Assembly (NCBI GenBank): GCA_020635695.1
Contig: JACJZH010000003.1
Location: forward strand, 1 to 64,000
Source: Flavobacteriales bacterium
GTDB lineage: Bacteria > Bacteroidota > Bacteroidia > Flavobacteriales_F > PHOS-HE28
Length of the DNA stretch: 64,000 bases
Direction: 5' to 3'
This document shows, in pieces, positions 45,688-54,784 of the stretch (position 1 is its first letter; the number at the start of each line of letters is the position of its first letter). The notes under the pieces are model-generated. The model searched no databases. It was not told the origin of the DNA and was given only the letters and a program-made list of their open reading frames with translations. A program made the position numbers and the translations under genes.

Positions 45688-46782
45688 CTATTCGGAATAC
45701 AGTTCCAGGTGCGCCACCACGCTGTCGGGCACCAGCACTTCGACGTCCACTTCGTCCCCGTCCTTCACCCGTCGAAGGCCTTCGAGCAAAAAGCGGTCCT
45801 TGGCCTCAAGCCCCTCCCGCACTACGAACAGGTGCTGCAGTTCGGCCCCTATGTGCACCCGTGTGGCATGCACCCGATGCTCCTTGTCCACCAGGAACAC
45901 GTAACGGTGGTCAAGTACCTCGAAGGTGGCCTTCTGGGGTATGAGCAGCACGTTCTGAAGGCGTGACGCCATCAGGATGTTCCCGGTCTGACCATGACGC
46001 AATAGTCCGCCCGGGTTCGGGAAGGTGGCCCGGAACGCGATGTTCCCCGTGGTGTTATCGAAGTCCGACTCGATGGCCGTGATGCTCCCCAGCTGATCAA
46101 ATACATCACCGTTCGCCAGTCTCAGCCTGACCTCCGTGCCATGGCCGGCAGTCGCCTCCCTGGTGTAGGCGAGGTATTCGGCCTCCGGCACATTGAAGTA
46201 GACCCACATGCTGCTGTTGTCGGATAGTTCCGTGAGCAGTTCCCCCTCGTCCAGCAGGCTTCCTTTCCGGACATGGAAACGGCCCACGATCCCTGAAAAA
46301 GGTGCTCGGATCTCCGTGAACCCCAGATGGGCCTGGGCCACGTCCAGTTCGGCCTTCGCCTTGTCAAAGCGTGCCTGGGCCAGCGCCAGTTCGTTGGGAG
46401 AGACCACATTGCTGTCCGCCAGCGCCTTGGTGTTGCGGTACTCGATCTCGGCGAACTCGACCTCGGCCTGGGCCCGGTGGACCTCCGCTTCGTAAAGGAC
46501 CGGCCTGACCCGGAACAGGAGCTCTCCCTCCGACACCAGCTGGCCTTCGTCCACCAGCACGTCCTGCAGGTAACCCTTCTCAAGGGCACGCACTTCGATG
46601 TGCTGGATGGAATGGACCTGACAGACATAGTCATGCGTCACGATCGTATCCGTGAGCAGGGCGCTTGTTACGGGCAAGGTCAGTTCCTCATGTGGGGTGC
46701 CCTCATGGCCTTCCCCACAACCCATGGTGAACGCGGCCAGGGACAGCAAAAGGGCACCGGCATGGGCCCGAGGCCCTTTCAT
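45688..46782 (-). CDS. RND membrane-fusion (adaptor) lipoprotein
   Basis: A 364-residue adaptor. The start MKGPRAHAGALLLSLAAFTMGC has a lipobox at its end. Lipoyl-like and coiled-coil segments follow (LEKGYLQDVLVDEGQLVSEGELLFRV, then two helices with LAQARFDKAKAELDVAQAHLGF). The barrel and membrane-proximal parts follow (TEIRAPFSGIVGRFHVRKGSLLDEGELLTEL). It links the RND pump to the outer-membrane channel. In-frame Met codons lie upstream at 46797 and 46827; the one at 46782 leaves a normal signal. Confidence 0.9.
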   Translation of the reverse strand: MKGPRAHAGALLLSLAAFTMGCGEGHEGTPHEELTLPVTSALLTDTIVTHDYVCQVHSIQHIEVRALEKGYLQDVLVDEGQLVSEGELLFRVRPVLYEAEVHRAQAEVEFAEIEYRNTKALADSNVVSPNELALAQARFDKAKAELDVAQAHLGFTEIRAPFSGIVGRFHVRKGSLLDEGELLTELSDNSSMWVYFNVPEAEYLAYTREATAGHGTEVRLRLANGDVFDQLGSITAIESDFDNTTGNIAFRATFPNPGGLLRHGQTGNILMASRLQNVLLIPQKATFEVLDHRYVFLVDKEHRVHATRVHIGAELQHLFVVREGLEAKDRFLLEGLRRVKDGDEVDVEVLVPDSVVAHLELYSE

Positions 46783-46983
46783 TCGGAGGTGGATCATGTG
46801 ATGATCGACGAACATGGTTCGGTTCATTGGTCGGTTGGCTGGCCACCATCCACCCCGTGGGGCGGAGGCAACGCATGGATGGCCGCATGCGGGTGCCCGG
46901 AGTACGGTTCCGAGCGGTCGGTACGTGAACTGGGGGAAGCGCGGTCAGCGCTTCAGCGGCCGCAACGGCCGCGAGGAAACACT

Positions 46984-47319
46984 TCAGGGAGCGGACGTGA
47001 AGCCCCCGCAATGGAGCATCAGCCCCCGGGCCGACGGTCGCCCGTCGGTATGGTCCGCGTGCTGGCAGGTACGAATGACCCGGAGCTCACGGGACAACTG
47101 ACCGGAACGACTTTCACAAAGGCGGGAGGGATCCGCTCCATCACCTCCGGTCGTCAAAAGCTCCGAAGGAATACCGACCGGCTCCTCGGCGTCGAGTTCC
47201 GACACCAGTTCCAGCGGTGGTGCTCCGGCGCCGTCGGCTCGCACCTCCTGCACCCATCCGAGCAGGAACGCACCCGCCAGGACGAGACCGTGAAGAAGAT
47301 GGAACAGGGAGCGCTGCAT
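46984..47319 (-). CDS. Small secreted protein upstream of the RND operon
   Basis: A 111-residue protein with a clear signal peptide (MQRSLFHLLHGLVLAGAFLLG, cut after VRA) and a short mature part rich in Gly, Ser and acidic residues. It contains two well-spaced Cys/His groups (RTCQHADHTD, MLHCGG). It has a perfect -7 box TACGTTTG at 47334-47341, which argues that it is real and the first gene of the RND operon. No family is recognised; small His/Cys-containing periplasmic proteins often precede efflux operons. Confidence 0.55.
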   Translation of the reverse strand: MQRSLFHLLHGLVLAGAFLLGWVQEVRADGAGAPPLELVSELDAEEPVGIPSELLTTGGDGADPSRLCESRSGQLSRELRVIRTCQHADHTDGRPSARGLMLHCGGFTSAP

Positions 47320-47333
47320 GGCCTAGCGGGGGG

Positions 47334-47341
47334 CAAACGTA
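47334..47341 (-). promoter_or_regulatory. -7 box upstream of the RND operon
   Basis: On the minus strand it reads TACGTTTG, an exact TAnnTTTG, with 14 bases to the ATG at 47319. A matching -33 TTG is not evident. Confidence 0.55.
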
Positions 47342-47672
47342 GACCTTCTACGCAGCGCTCTGGAAAGGTTAACACTTTTTTTGATCGGACCTCGCTTCCG
47401 GACCACCGCTGGTCCAAGGTCAGGGTGTCGCCGATCCAGTTGAACGCGCAGGATCATTCCCGCTCACGACAAGGACCTGTGGCACCACGGTCACAGCGTC
47501 TCCCATGGAACGTATCGCCGGACCTCCCGGGAGGTGTCGCCAGACCATGACATAAGCTGTTGATATTCAACACATTTACAAGAATTAACACCTGACATTG
47601 TGTCCGGATCATCCGTAGCGGCACGGTTTTCCCTATAATGCACCCGGAAACAACGATGTCCGGCTAGACAGC
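47342..47672. other. AT-richer intergenic region with short palindromes
   Basis: No gene is seen. The region has CCTCCCGGGAGG (47523-47534), TGTTGATATTCAACA (47558-47572), an A/T patch with a run of seven Ts near 47377, and CTATAATG shortly before the next start. These may be regulatory sites for the flanking genes, but none can be assigned. Confidence 0.35.
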
Positions 47673-47834
47673 ATGGCAAGAAAGAAGAAAGAGCTGATCC
47701 TGACCCAACCGGTGAAGGAAGGCGTGAAGCTGATCAAGGTGCGCTTGGATGAGCGGACCATCATCACCATTTCCGACATCAAGAAGTTGGACTTCTGGAA
47801 GAAGCGCTACCCCAAGGCGAAGGTGATCGACTGA
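47673..47834 (+). CDS. Short basic protein of 53 residues
   Basis: The frame starts MARKKKELILTQPVKEGVKL and ends RYPKAKVID. It is strongly basic at the N terminus, then mixed-charge with a hydrophobic pattern (LIKVRLDERTIITISD). The codon use matches neighbouring genes and the frame is closed by TGA at 47832-47834. It resembles small conserved Bacteroidota hypotheticals. The function is unknown. Confidence 0.6.
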   Translation: MARKKKELILTQPVKEGVKLIKVRLDERTIITISDIKKLDFWKKRYPKAKVID

Positions 47835-47882
47835 CCGCGCGGCGCGCGTATCCCTGTCAAGGTCCGGTCCGTCCGGACGTTC

Positions 47883-48626
47883 TCACTTGAACTTCACGAG
47901 CACGGTATTGCCCCGCTCCTCGCGGCGCATCACCATGCGGTCGGGTAAGGCCTCCACCAGGGAGGACAGTGAATCGTGACCGAAACTGCGTGGGTCGAAG
48001 CCGGGGTCCAGGCGGCGCAAGGCCTGACCCAGCAGGCTCAGGGAGGCCTCGGGGTCCTCGCCCCGGGCGATGTTGAAGGCCTTTCTCAGCTTTCGCATCA
48101 GGGCCGTGTTCGAGGATAGCTTCGTCTTGGTACCACCCTTGCGGGTGCGGCTCGTTCGTGGTGTGGAACTGGTCGCGCTGTCGTCAGCGTCCAGGTTCTC
48201 CACATAGATGAACCGTTCGCAGGCCTTCACGAAGGCCTCCGGGGTCTTCTTCTCCCCCACCCCCATCACGAACAGGCCGGACTCCCTGAGCCGTGTCGCC
48301 AGCCGGGTGAAGTCGCTGTCGCTGCTCACGATGCAGAACGCATCCACCAGGTCGCCATGCAGGATGTCCATGGCATCGATGATCAGCGCGCTGTCCGTAC
48401 TGTTCTTGCCCTTGGAATAGCTGAACTGCTGCACGGGCTGGATGGCGTTCGCGTTCAACAGGTCCTTCCAGCCGCTCATCTGCGGGGTGGTCCAGTCGCC
48501 GTAGATCCGCCGCACCGTGATCGTTCCCTGCTTGCTCAGTTCCTCGAGGATGGCCCCCAGACGCCTGGGCTGGGCGTTGTCACCATCGATGAGCAAGGCA
48601 ATGGTGATGTCATCGATCTTCCGCAT
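47883..48626 (-). CDS. NYN-domain protein with LOTUS/OST-HTH domain
   Basis: A 247-residue protein. The N-terminal NYN (PIN-like) domain has TIALLIDGDNAQPR, TDSALIIDAMDILH and FCIVSSDSDFTRLATRLRE with the Asp pattern of this nuclease fold. The C-terminal part (LMRKLRKAFNIARGEDPEASLSLLGQALRRLDPGFDPRSFGH) is an OST-HTH/LOTUS domain. Such proteins probably act on RNA. The ATG at 48626 begins the domain; the upstream in-frame part is a shadow of the divergent gene. Confidence 0.85.
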   Translation of the reverse strand: MRKIDDITIALLIDGDNAQPRRLGAILEELSKQGTITVRRIYGDWTTPQMSGWKDLLNANAIQPVQQFSYSKGKNSTDSALIIDAMDILHGDLVDAFCIVSSDSDFTRLATRLRESGLFVMGVGEKKTPEAFVKACERFIYVENLDADDSATSSTPRTSRTRKGGTKTKLSSNTALMRKLRKAFNIARGEDPEASLSLLGQALRRLDPGFDPRSFGHDSLSSLVEALPDRMVMRREERGNTVLVKFK

Positions 48627-48689
48627 GTGCCCAAGGTAAGTCCCACCCTTCAGGCGATCCGTAGCTTGGCATCCCAGAACCCCACACCC

Positions 48690-49181
48690 ATGGCAAGCTT
48701 CGACATCGTTTCCAAAGTGGACCTGCAGACATTGGACAACGCGGTGAACACCGCCAAGCGGGAAGTGGACACCCGATACGACCTGCGCGGCAGCAACAGC
48801 GAGATCGAACTGGACAAGAAGGCCCTGAGCATCCGCATCAGCACGGAGGACAACATGAAGCTCGAGGCCATCGAGAAGATCCTGCTCGAACGCAGCAGCA
48901 AGCAGCAGATCGATGTGAAGTCCTACGACCTGTCCCAGGAGCCGCAACCAAGCGGGAAGCTCATCATCAAGACGATCCGCGTGCAGCAGGGCATCGACCG
49001 GGAGAAGGCCAAGCGCATCGTGAAGGCGATCAAGGACAGCAAGCTGAAGGTCCAGCCCCAGATCATGGACGACATGGTGCGGGTGAACGGCAAGAAGATC
49101 GACGACCTGCAGGCCGTCATCGCCCTCTGCAAGGAGCAGGACTTCGACGTGCCCCTGCAGTATGAGAACATGAAGAGCTGA
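48690..49181 (+). CDS. yajQ: YajQ-family nucleotide-binding protein
   Basis: A 163-residue protein of the YajQ family: MASFDIVSKVDLQTLDNAVN, DTRYDLRGSNSEIELDKKA, DVKSYD and VRVNGKKIDDLQAVIALCKEQDFDVPLQYENMKS are all family signatures. Some YajQ proteins bind cyclic di-GMP or tRNA. It is transcribed divergently from the NYN gene; a TAGCTTGG -7-like box lies about 23 bases upstream. Confidence 0.93.
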   Translation: MASFDIVSKVDLQTLDNAVNTAKREVDTRYDLRGSNSEIELDKKALSIRISTEDNMKLEAIEKILLERSSKQQIDVKSYDLSQEPQPSGKLIIKTIRVQQGIDREKAKRIVKAIKDSKLKVQPQIMDDMVRVNGKKIDDLQAVIALCKEQDFDVPLQYENMKS

Positions 49182-49240
49182 ATCCCGGGGCAGCGGATGG
49201 CCGATGACGTCCGTCCCAACTTCGGACCATAGCCCGACCC

Positions 49241-50515
49241 ATGCGCCTCTTCCTGCTCACGTCCCTGCTCCTGGTGGCATTTTCCGCCCGTGCGCAGACC
49301 TACTTCTACATCAACACCATCCAGGTGCAGCCCGGGCAGCCCTCTGACCAGGACCAGGTAAGCCTGGCCCTGATGGGGGACCTGTCCAGCTCCGGGGCCT
49401 ACATCGTGAGCAGCAGTGCCACGGTGTCGGGATCCACGGTGACCCTTGATGTGGTGGCCGCCGATCCGGGAGGCCTTGCGGTGCTGGTGCCGCATACGGA
49501 GATCGTCCTGGTGGGCCAGCTTCCGGCCGGGACCTATGCGGTACAGGTGAATGGCACCTTCGTCGCAGACCTGGCCCCGCCGGGCCAGCACAGCTTCATG
49601 GTGACCGGAGCCATGGGCTCGCCGTGTGACAGTGTGGACGTGCTTGACGTGTCCTACCACCCGTTCGATCCGGACCGCCTTCTGCTCACTTCCTTCAATG
49701 GCAGCATGGCGTTGTTCCCCTACCCCGGATTCATTCTGCTGGATGCGAACGATGACACCCTGGGCATCGAACCGGTCGACTACTTCGGACTTGCCGGAAC
49801 GACCGTGCATGACCTGAACGTTCACCCTCAGGCCGTGCTTCCCCAAGGACCTTTCTCGGGAACGGCCGAGCTTTGGGTGGGCTTCGGTGACAGCCTGGCT
49901 TGCTCCTTTGGCTTATCAGATGAGCTGTGTCCGGATACGACCTGCACCCCGTTGACCTTGTCCCTGGGCAATTTCGGAGGCATGCTGGTGTCCGCCGTGT
50001 TCGACTGGCAATTGTTGGATGCCCAACAGGTCGCTGTGGCAAGCGGCACGCTTGAACTGGACAACATGACCCAGGATGACACGGCCGTGGTCTGCCTTCC
50101 TCCGGGCAGCTACAACTGGACCATGTCCACAGCGGGCTTTCCGGGAGGTCAGCTGTACATGGGCATCATGGAGGGAGGCCAAGGCCCGGACACCTCCATG
50201 ACCTTCCAACAGGGGGTGGTCAATACCATGCCTTTCTCCGTGTACGAGGACTGTCCCGGGACCATCAATGGCCAGGTGGACCGCGCCGTTCCGCACATGC
50301 TCCAGGTCATTCCCCACGACGGGATGCTCGAGGTGTTCACCGGGGACGGATCGCCTGTCGGGAACTTCGGCATCCTGGACCTCAGCGGCCGGTGGTTGGC
50401 CCAGGGAAGGTTCGCCCGGCCGAGCGGGTCGATCGATGTATCCCACCTGCCTTCCGGGGCCTACGTGCTCAGAACCGGGCGATCGGCCGTGCGTTTCCTC
50501 CTGGCACGCCCCTGA
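49241..50515 (+). CDS. Secreted protein with degenerate T9SS-type C terminus
   Basis: A 424-residue exported protein. It has a signal peptide (RLFLLTSLLLVAFSARA) and two apparent beta-sandwich regions containing paired cysteines (SPCDSV, LCPDTTC). The end (GNFGILDLSGRWLAQGRF..., VSHLPSGAYVLRTGRSAVRFLL) matches a T9SS type A sorting domain but has lost the usual NPV/YPNP start. It is followed by a strong terminator. Function unknown. Confidence 0.78.
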   Translation: MRLFLLTSLLLVAFSARAQTYFYINTIQVQPGQPSDQDQVSLALMGDLSSSGAYIVSSSATVSGSTVTLDVVAADPGGLAVLVPHTEIVLVGQLPAGTYAVQVNGTFVADLAPPGQHSFMVTGAMGSPCDSVDVLDVSYHPFDPDRLLLTSFNGSMALFPYPGFILLDANDDTLGIEPVDYFGLAGTTVHDLNVHPQAVLPQGPFSGTAELWVGFGDSLACSFGLSDELCPDTTCTPLTLSLGNFGGMLVSAVFDWQLLDAQQVAVASGTLELDNMTQDDTAVVCLPPGSYNWTMSTAGFPGGQLYMGIMEGGQGPDTSMTFQQGVVNTMPFSVYEDCPGTINGQVDRAVPHMLQVIPHDGMLEVFTGDGSPVGNFGILDLSGRWLAQGRFARPSGSIDVSHLPSGAYVLRTGRSAVRFLLARP

Positions 50516-50536
50516 ACGGCAGGTATGCAAAGAAGG

Positions 50537-50560
50537 AAGCACGCCTTACGGGGCGTGCTT
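50537..50560 (+). terminator. Rho-independent-like terminator
   Basis: AAGCACGCC and GGCGTGCTT form a perfect 9-base stem with a 6-base loop, followed by CTCTTTT. It lies 22 bases after the stop of the secreted-protein gene. Confidence 0.75.
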
Positions 50561-50696
50561 CTCTTTTCCGTGTTCCGTTCTTCCAGGCTTACGGGCCTGC
50601 AAGCTCGAGGACTTTCTGCGCCACATGGCCCTGTCCTCCGGAACCTGCTCACGTGCCGGCTTACGGGCCGGTCTTTCCTGTTCAACGGAAGGCTGG

Positions 50697-50879
50697 TCAG
50701 GAATGTTGCGATCCGTTCCGAAGTGCCTCGAGTTGCCGGAGCACATCCTCGGCCTCAGCACGCTTGAGGTCGCTTGCCTTCCTGTCGCTGGTGCCAAGCC
50801 GATGTGCCTCCTCCAGGAGGATGCGATAGCGCTTCTCCAGCTTGTCCGCCGGCGATCTTTTCCTGAATAGCCCGAACAT
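50697..50879 (-). CDS. Lacal_2735-family small protein
   Basis: A 60-residue protein that begins MFGLFRKRSPADKLEKRY and has the helical, charged pattern of the Lacal_2735 family (LLEEAHRLGTSDRKASDLKRAEAEDVLRQLEAL). Members are short cytoplasmic proteins of unknown function in Bacteroidota. The ATG at 50879 was chosen because the family starts MFGLF; an in-frame Met lies slightly upstream. Confidence 0.75.
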   Translation of the reverse strand: MFGLFRKRSPADKLEKRYRILLEEAHRLGTSDRKASDLKRAEAEDVLRQLEALRNGSQHS

Positions 50880-50933
50880 GGGTCCGCCTTTGGAGGGCAA
50901 CGCCCAGCACCCCGGATGGGTTCACGCGAACGA

Positions 50934-51239
50934 TCAGAAGACCCGCTCCCCTTGTAAGAAGAGGACGAACACGAAGGTCATCAGGAAATGATGGAAGAGC
51001 AGGAGGATGCTGACGAACGTGATCAACGTCTTGCCACCACTGGTCAGCTCGGGAAAGAGCTTCTTGTTGTTCACCGCGATGATCGGCAACGGAACGGTAG
51101 CCAGAAGAAAAGTGACCGCGAGCGCCTTGAACAGGAACGCGTTGTCCAACACACCGAAGAAGAGGTGTGCATAATAGAACACGAAGCCGGCGAACGAGAG
51201 CAACGCTAGCCGGATGAAGAGCCTGGCCTCTGCTACCAT
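50934..51239 (-). CDS. Small integral membrane protein
   Basis: A 101-residue protein with three hydrophobic helices (LALLSFAGFVFYYAHLFF, ALAVTFLLATVPLPIIAV, TLITFVSILLLFHHFLMTFVFVLFL). It is rich in Phe and has two His in the last helix. I do not recognise the family. An alternative ATG lies at 51257. The next 250 bases upstream (51240-51491) contain nothing I can identify. Confidence 0.6.
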   Translation of the reverse strand: MVAEARLFIRLALLSFAGFVFYYAHLFFGVLDNAFLFKALAVTFLLATVPLPIIAVNNKKLFPELTSGGKTLITFVSILLLFHHFLMTFVFVLFLQGERVF

Positions 51240-51491
51240 TTTGGGTCGGGTATCCATGGTACAAGACGCAGGCTTCATACGGGGTTGCGTTCAATTGGTT
51301 CCGGAAACGCCCCGGGATGGCCACCATACCGGGAACCCTACCAGCCTGGGATCACCCCGACCTGGCCTGCGAGAAAGGCCATGCCACAGGACGGAAGCAG
51401 CTCTCACACCCCGGCCACAAGCGCTGCTGCTCGGGTCATGTCCCGCACGCAGGTGCTCCGACCAATAGGTCCCTGAAAAGAGGGTCGCCCG

Positions 51492-53012
51492 TCATGGACC
51501 GGCAAGGCCCATCTGCTGAAGCTCGCGGCGTGTACGCGCCCCACCCCATGTCCAGGAACGGACATCACCGGCCTCCATCCGGCCCAGGAGATCCCGGCGC
51601 TTCTCGTCAAGGGCGGCCCGGAACGCGACCGGATCCAGATGGTCCACCCAACGCTCGGCGTTCATCCGGTGTTTCCTCATCTGGCGTTCCACCAGGTCCA
51701 GGTCCGCGTACAACAACGGAAGCACCCGATCGCTCATCGCCAGGTAGTTGTCGATGTCGATCTCGGCCGGATTGTCATGATGGAGGTTGTGACGCACGAT
51801 CACCCGGTCCCAATCCACCAGTCCCAACGCGACCAGCATCACGAACAGCGCCCAGCTGTTCACCCGGACCAGGTGGAACAAGCTCAACCGGTCACGGATC
51901 TTGCGGAACAGCGTGATCAACCCGATGAGGACCAGGACCAGGAACACGATGACGCCGATGCGCTTGTAGGCCAGTCCGTGGAAACTGATGTAGTGGTGGT
52001 TCCGCAGGAACACCGATATGCCCAGGACGAAATTCTGTGCCACCCAGAGCAACGCGAGCGTTCTGAGCAGCCTGCCCTTCGGATGGAAGTTCAACTCACC
52101 TCGGAAGAGATGCAACAGGATACCGATGCTGAGCAGGATGCTGAACACCAACGCCCAGGTGCCCTCATGAACGAACTGCTTGAGGCTGAAGCCGAGGGGC
52201 ACCTCGAAACCCGTCCAGAACCAATGGATATCGATCGCGTTCACCAAGGCGAGCAGGGCGTTCACCAGGAGCAGCAGGAGCACACCGCGTCGCAGCTCAC
52301 GTTCCAAGGCGTTCGTGGAACCACCAGGTCCGTCCGGACGCCCCTCCAACCGGTCCGGCCATTCCAGCTCGTGGGGCGCCCAGATGCCCGGAGCGTTCCG
52401 GACCACAAGGCCACCGGCCACCAGCAGGCCGAGAAGAACGAACAGGAAGTGCGGTGTGAACAGCCAGGAAAGCCGATCGGCGACCCAGCCGCCAAGACCG
52501 TCCAGCATGGAGGCAGTGAGCATGTCGAACCGGGGACTGGCCACGCGGTACAAGTGAACGTACACGGCGAACACGAACAGCGGTATCAGGACGATGCGCA
52601 GCCACCGCCAAAGCTTGGCCGCGCTCCGGTCACCCGCCATGTAGGACCCCAGCGCGGTAGGCAGTCGGAACGGCGCAACGGCCGTATTGGTCAAGGCCTG
52701 GGCCAGGGCGTAGGGCGGGCTTCGAAGGTCCGGCTCAAGCATGAGGGCGCTCGTGACCAGCAGGCCCATGATGGAGGCGACGATGGCGACGGCCGTACCA
52801 TGCACCGAGACCAGCGTGGCCGCCAGAGCGGTAAGCACCAAGGAGGTCCAGGCCTGCCTCGTTGGAAGCCGTTCACCGCGTACCAGGAGAACGGCCAGTA
52901 CGATGAACACGAACAAGGTCAGGTTCAGACCCGGACCGGCCTGCCAGAACAAGCGATCGAAACAGATGGTGACGAGGACCAGGGCCATCAGGTTCCTGGT
53001 TCGCATCGACAT
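51492..53012 (-). CDS. DUF4173 membrane protein
   Basis: A 506-residue protein with about ten to twelve helices. Characteristic segments are FEVPLGFSLKQFVHEGTWALVFSILLSI, FRGELNFHPKGRLLRTLALLWVAQNFVLG and SVFLRNHHYISFHGLAYKRIGV, matching the DUF4173 (DUF4153-like) family. The C-terminal soluble tail is about 90 residues. The function is unknown. The start is uncertain: in-frame Met codons lie at 53012, 53039 and 53054; the first gives the usual short N terminus. Confidence 0.78.
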   Translation of the reverse strand: MSMRTRNLMALVLVTICFDRLFWQAGPGLNLTLFVFIVLAVLLVRGERLPTRQAWTSLVLTALAATLVSVHGTAVAIVASIMGLLVTSALMLEPDLRSPPYALAQALTNTAVAPFRLPTALGSYMAGDRSAAKLWRWLRIVLIPLFVFAVYVHLYRVASPRFDMLTASMLDGLGGWVADRLSWLFTPHFLFVLLGLLVAGGLVVRNAPGIWAPHELEWPDRLEGRPDGPGGSTNALERELRRGVLLLLLVNALLALVNAIDIHWFWTGFEVPLGFSLKQFVHEGTWALVFSILLSIGILLHLFRGELNFHPKGRLLRTLALLWVAQNFVLGISVFLRNHHYISFHGLAYKRIGVIVFLVLVLIGLITLFRKIRDRLSLFHLVRVNSWALFVMLVALGLVDWDRVIVRHNLHHDNPAEIDIDNYLAMSDRVLPLLYADLDLVERQMRKHRMNAERWVDHLDPVAFRAALDEKRRDLLGRMEAGDVRSWTWGGARTRRELQQMGLAGP

Positions 53013-53054
53013 GTTCGGGAACGGAACCAGGCTTCGCATGGGGCGGTCGATCAT

Positions 53055-53295
53055 TCGTGGGGGAGCATGGGTAGCTGCGGGGCCCTGGAGTCGCGCAAGG
53101 AGCGGGAGGATCCGGAACGTGCACCGGGTCCGTGAGAAGTTGGTGACATCGAACTCCTCGATCCCGTTGCACGGCTCCCAAGCGTGGCGGACTCCATGGA
53201 GCCCTGAACGTTGTTCCGTTCCGGATATTGGGATCCGGGTGAAAGGAATGCGCGTGGCGATGCCCGGGCGACCGGATCGTTCGGAGGACTCGCGC
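53055..53295. other. Intergenic region without recognised gene
   Basis: About 240 bases lie between the DUF4173 gene and the ZIP transporter gene. I find no coding sequence, clear promoter box or hairpin. Confidence 0.5.
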
Positions 53296-53997
53296 TCAAT
53301 GAGCCACCAGCAAGGCGATCGCCGCACCAACGAGCACGGCAAGGGCCCTGGCCCCGTGGAAGCGATGCTCAGGGGAGCTCTCGAAGATGATCGTGGTGCT
53401 GATGTGGAGCAGCATGCCGATCGCGAGGGCCAATGCGCGTAACAAGAGCGGGCCCGTGGGGTCCATACCGAGCAAGGAACCGAAGCCCATGCCCAGCGGA
53501 GCAGCGGCGCTGAAGACGATCAACATGGTCCACGCGCGCCCGGAGGCCATGCCTCCCTTGCGCAGAACGGTGGCCAGGGCGATGGCCATGGGAAGCTTGT
53601 GGAGCAGCACGCCGGTCAGGAACGGCACATCATCGGCGATCCGGGGCTCAGCGAACGGCACCCCCTCCACGAAGGCGTGCAGGCATAGACTGAGCAGGGT
53701 CGCCATCGGGAGCGGGTCGCCTTGGTGTACATGGACATGCCCGTGCTCAATGCCACGACTGAACGCTTCCAGCATCACCTGCAGCAGGAACCCGGCAAGG
53801 AGCCAGACCCCGATGGCTTCGCCTCCCTCCTCGTACAGCTCCGGGAGCATGTGGGTCACCGCGACCCCCAGCAGGAACGCGCCACCGAAGCTCAGGAGGA
53901 GGCGCATGCCACGTTGGTCAGGGCGAATGCGCTCCACCACCACACCCGCCAGGAGCGGGACCACGAAGAACAACAGGGCCAGGGCGTAGGTGCTCAT
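53296..53997 (-). CDS. ZIP-family metal transporter
   Basis: A 233-residue membrane protein with eight helices and the ZIP pattern. A His-rich loop is present (GIEHGHVHVHQGD). Helix 4 carries LCLHAFVEGVPFAEP with the metal-binding His and Glu, and helix 5 carries GVLLHKLPMAIALATVL (HKxP). It imports zinc or another divalent metal. The ATG at 53997 overlaps the methyltransferase gene stop. Confidence 0.88.
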   Translation of the reverse strand: MSTYALALLFFVVPLLAGVVVERIRPDQRGMRLLLSFGGAFLLGVAVTHMLPELYEEGGEAIGVWLLAGFLLQVMLEAFSRGIEHGHVHVHQGDPLPMATLLSLCLHAFVEGVPFAEPRIADDVPFLTGVLLHKLPMAIALATVLRKGGMASGRAWTMLIVFSAAAPLGMGFGSLLGMDPTGPLLLRALALAIGMLLHISTTIIFESSPEHRFHGARALAVLVGAAIALLVAH

Positions 53998-54722
53998 GGT
54001 CCCGGTTTCTTCGCCCAGGTCACGCAACGCTCCGAGGTCTCGCGATCGAACCTGCGCGGGACCGGCCCATCCGTCTGGTCCTCGACCTCCAGACCGACAG
54101 CGTCCAACATGTTCAGGACCTCGGCCGGTGAGATCGTTCGGACCCGTTCCTGGAACTCGAACACCGCACCGTTCTCCTCCACTTGGATCCGCTTCACCAC
54201 GACACCGTCCACGTAGGACCTTTCGATCCGGAACCGGACCCCATCCAGGTGCAGTTCCTCGAATGGGACGAGGTTGTTCCGGACATGGTGCGGGTTCATC
54301 AGGTCCAGCACGAACGCCCCCCCGGCCTTGAGGGCCGATGCCGCGCTTGCAAGGACCCGCTGATCGTCCGCGCTGTCATCGAAGTATCCGATGGAGGTGA
54401 ACAGACACACAGCGAGGTCGAATTCTGACGACGGGACCGGTGTGCGTATGTCGTGCACCAGGAACGTGGCGCCTGGGACCGCTCTCCGGGCCTCCTCGAT
54501 GCTCTCCTCGGAGATGTCGACCCCGGTCACTTGCAGGCCCGCCTCGTTGAACCAATGCGCATGCCGACCTCTACCGCAGGCCAGGTCCAGGACCCGATGC
54601 CCTCTCCCGAGGGCCGTCCGATGCAATATGGCATCCACCCAGGGCTTCGCGTCCTCTTCGTTGCGATGCCGATAGAGCAGCTTGTAGTAACGCGTGCCGA
54701 ACCAGTCCGTGTACCAGGGCAT
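53994..54722 (-). CDS. Class I SAM-dependent methyltransferase
   Basis: A 242-residue protein. Motif I is VLDLACGRGRHA, followed by VTGVDISEESIEEAR and, near the middle, FDLAVCLFTSIGYFDD, GGAFVLDLMNP. The N terminus (PWYTDWFGTRYYKLLYRHRNEEDA) is typical of a small-molecule methyltransferase family. It overlaps the ZIP gene by four bases. A TACTTTCG -7-like box is seen about 25 bases upstream of the ATG. Substrate unknown. Confidence 0.82.
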   Translation of the reverse strand: MPWYTDWFGTRYYKLLYRHRNEEDAKPWVDAILHRTALGRGHRVLDLACGRGRHAHWFNEAGLQVTGVDISEESIEEARRAVPGATFLVHDIRTPVPSSEFDLAVCLFTSIGYFDDSADDQRVLASAASALKAGGAFVLDLMNPHHVRNNLVPFEELHLDGVRFRIERSYVDGVVVKRIQVEENGAVFEFQERVRTISPAEVLNMLDAVGLEVEDQTDGPVPRRFDRETSERCVTWAKKPGP

Positions 54723-54784
54723 GTATACCGGCCGAAGGCCGCCCGAAAGTACACCGTCGTGCCCTTCGGCAGTAATTTCGCGGG

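Noticed and set aside
43711..45966. Antisense open frame of 751 codons over the RND pump gene
   Set aside because: The minus strand encodes an unmistakable RND transporter. The plus-strand frame is a composition shadow rich in His, Asp and Gly.
47595..47606. GACATTGTGTC near 47.6 kb as a fifth copy of the GGACA-N4-TGTCC operator
   Set aside because: The spacing between arms is three bases, not four, the outer G/C of the left arm is missing, and it precedes a small basic protein with no nitrogen-oxide link.
51240..51491. Plus-strand Pro/Gly/Arg-rich frames around 51.3-51.9 kb
   Set aside because: They are composition artefacts overlapping the DUF4173 gene end, with no motif.
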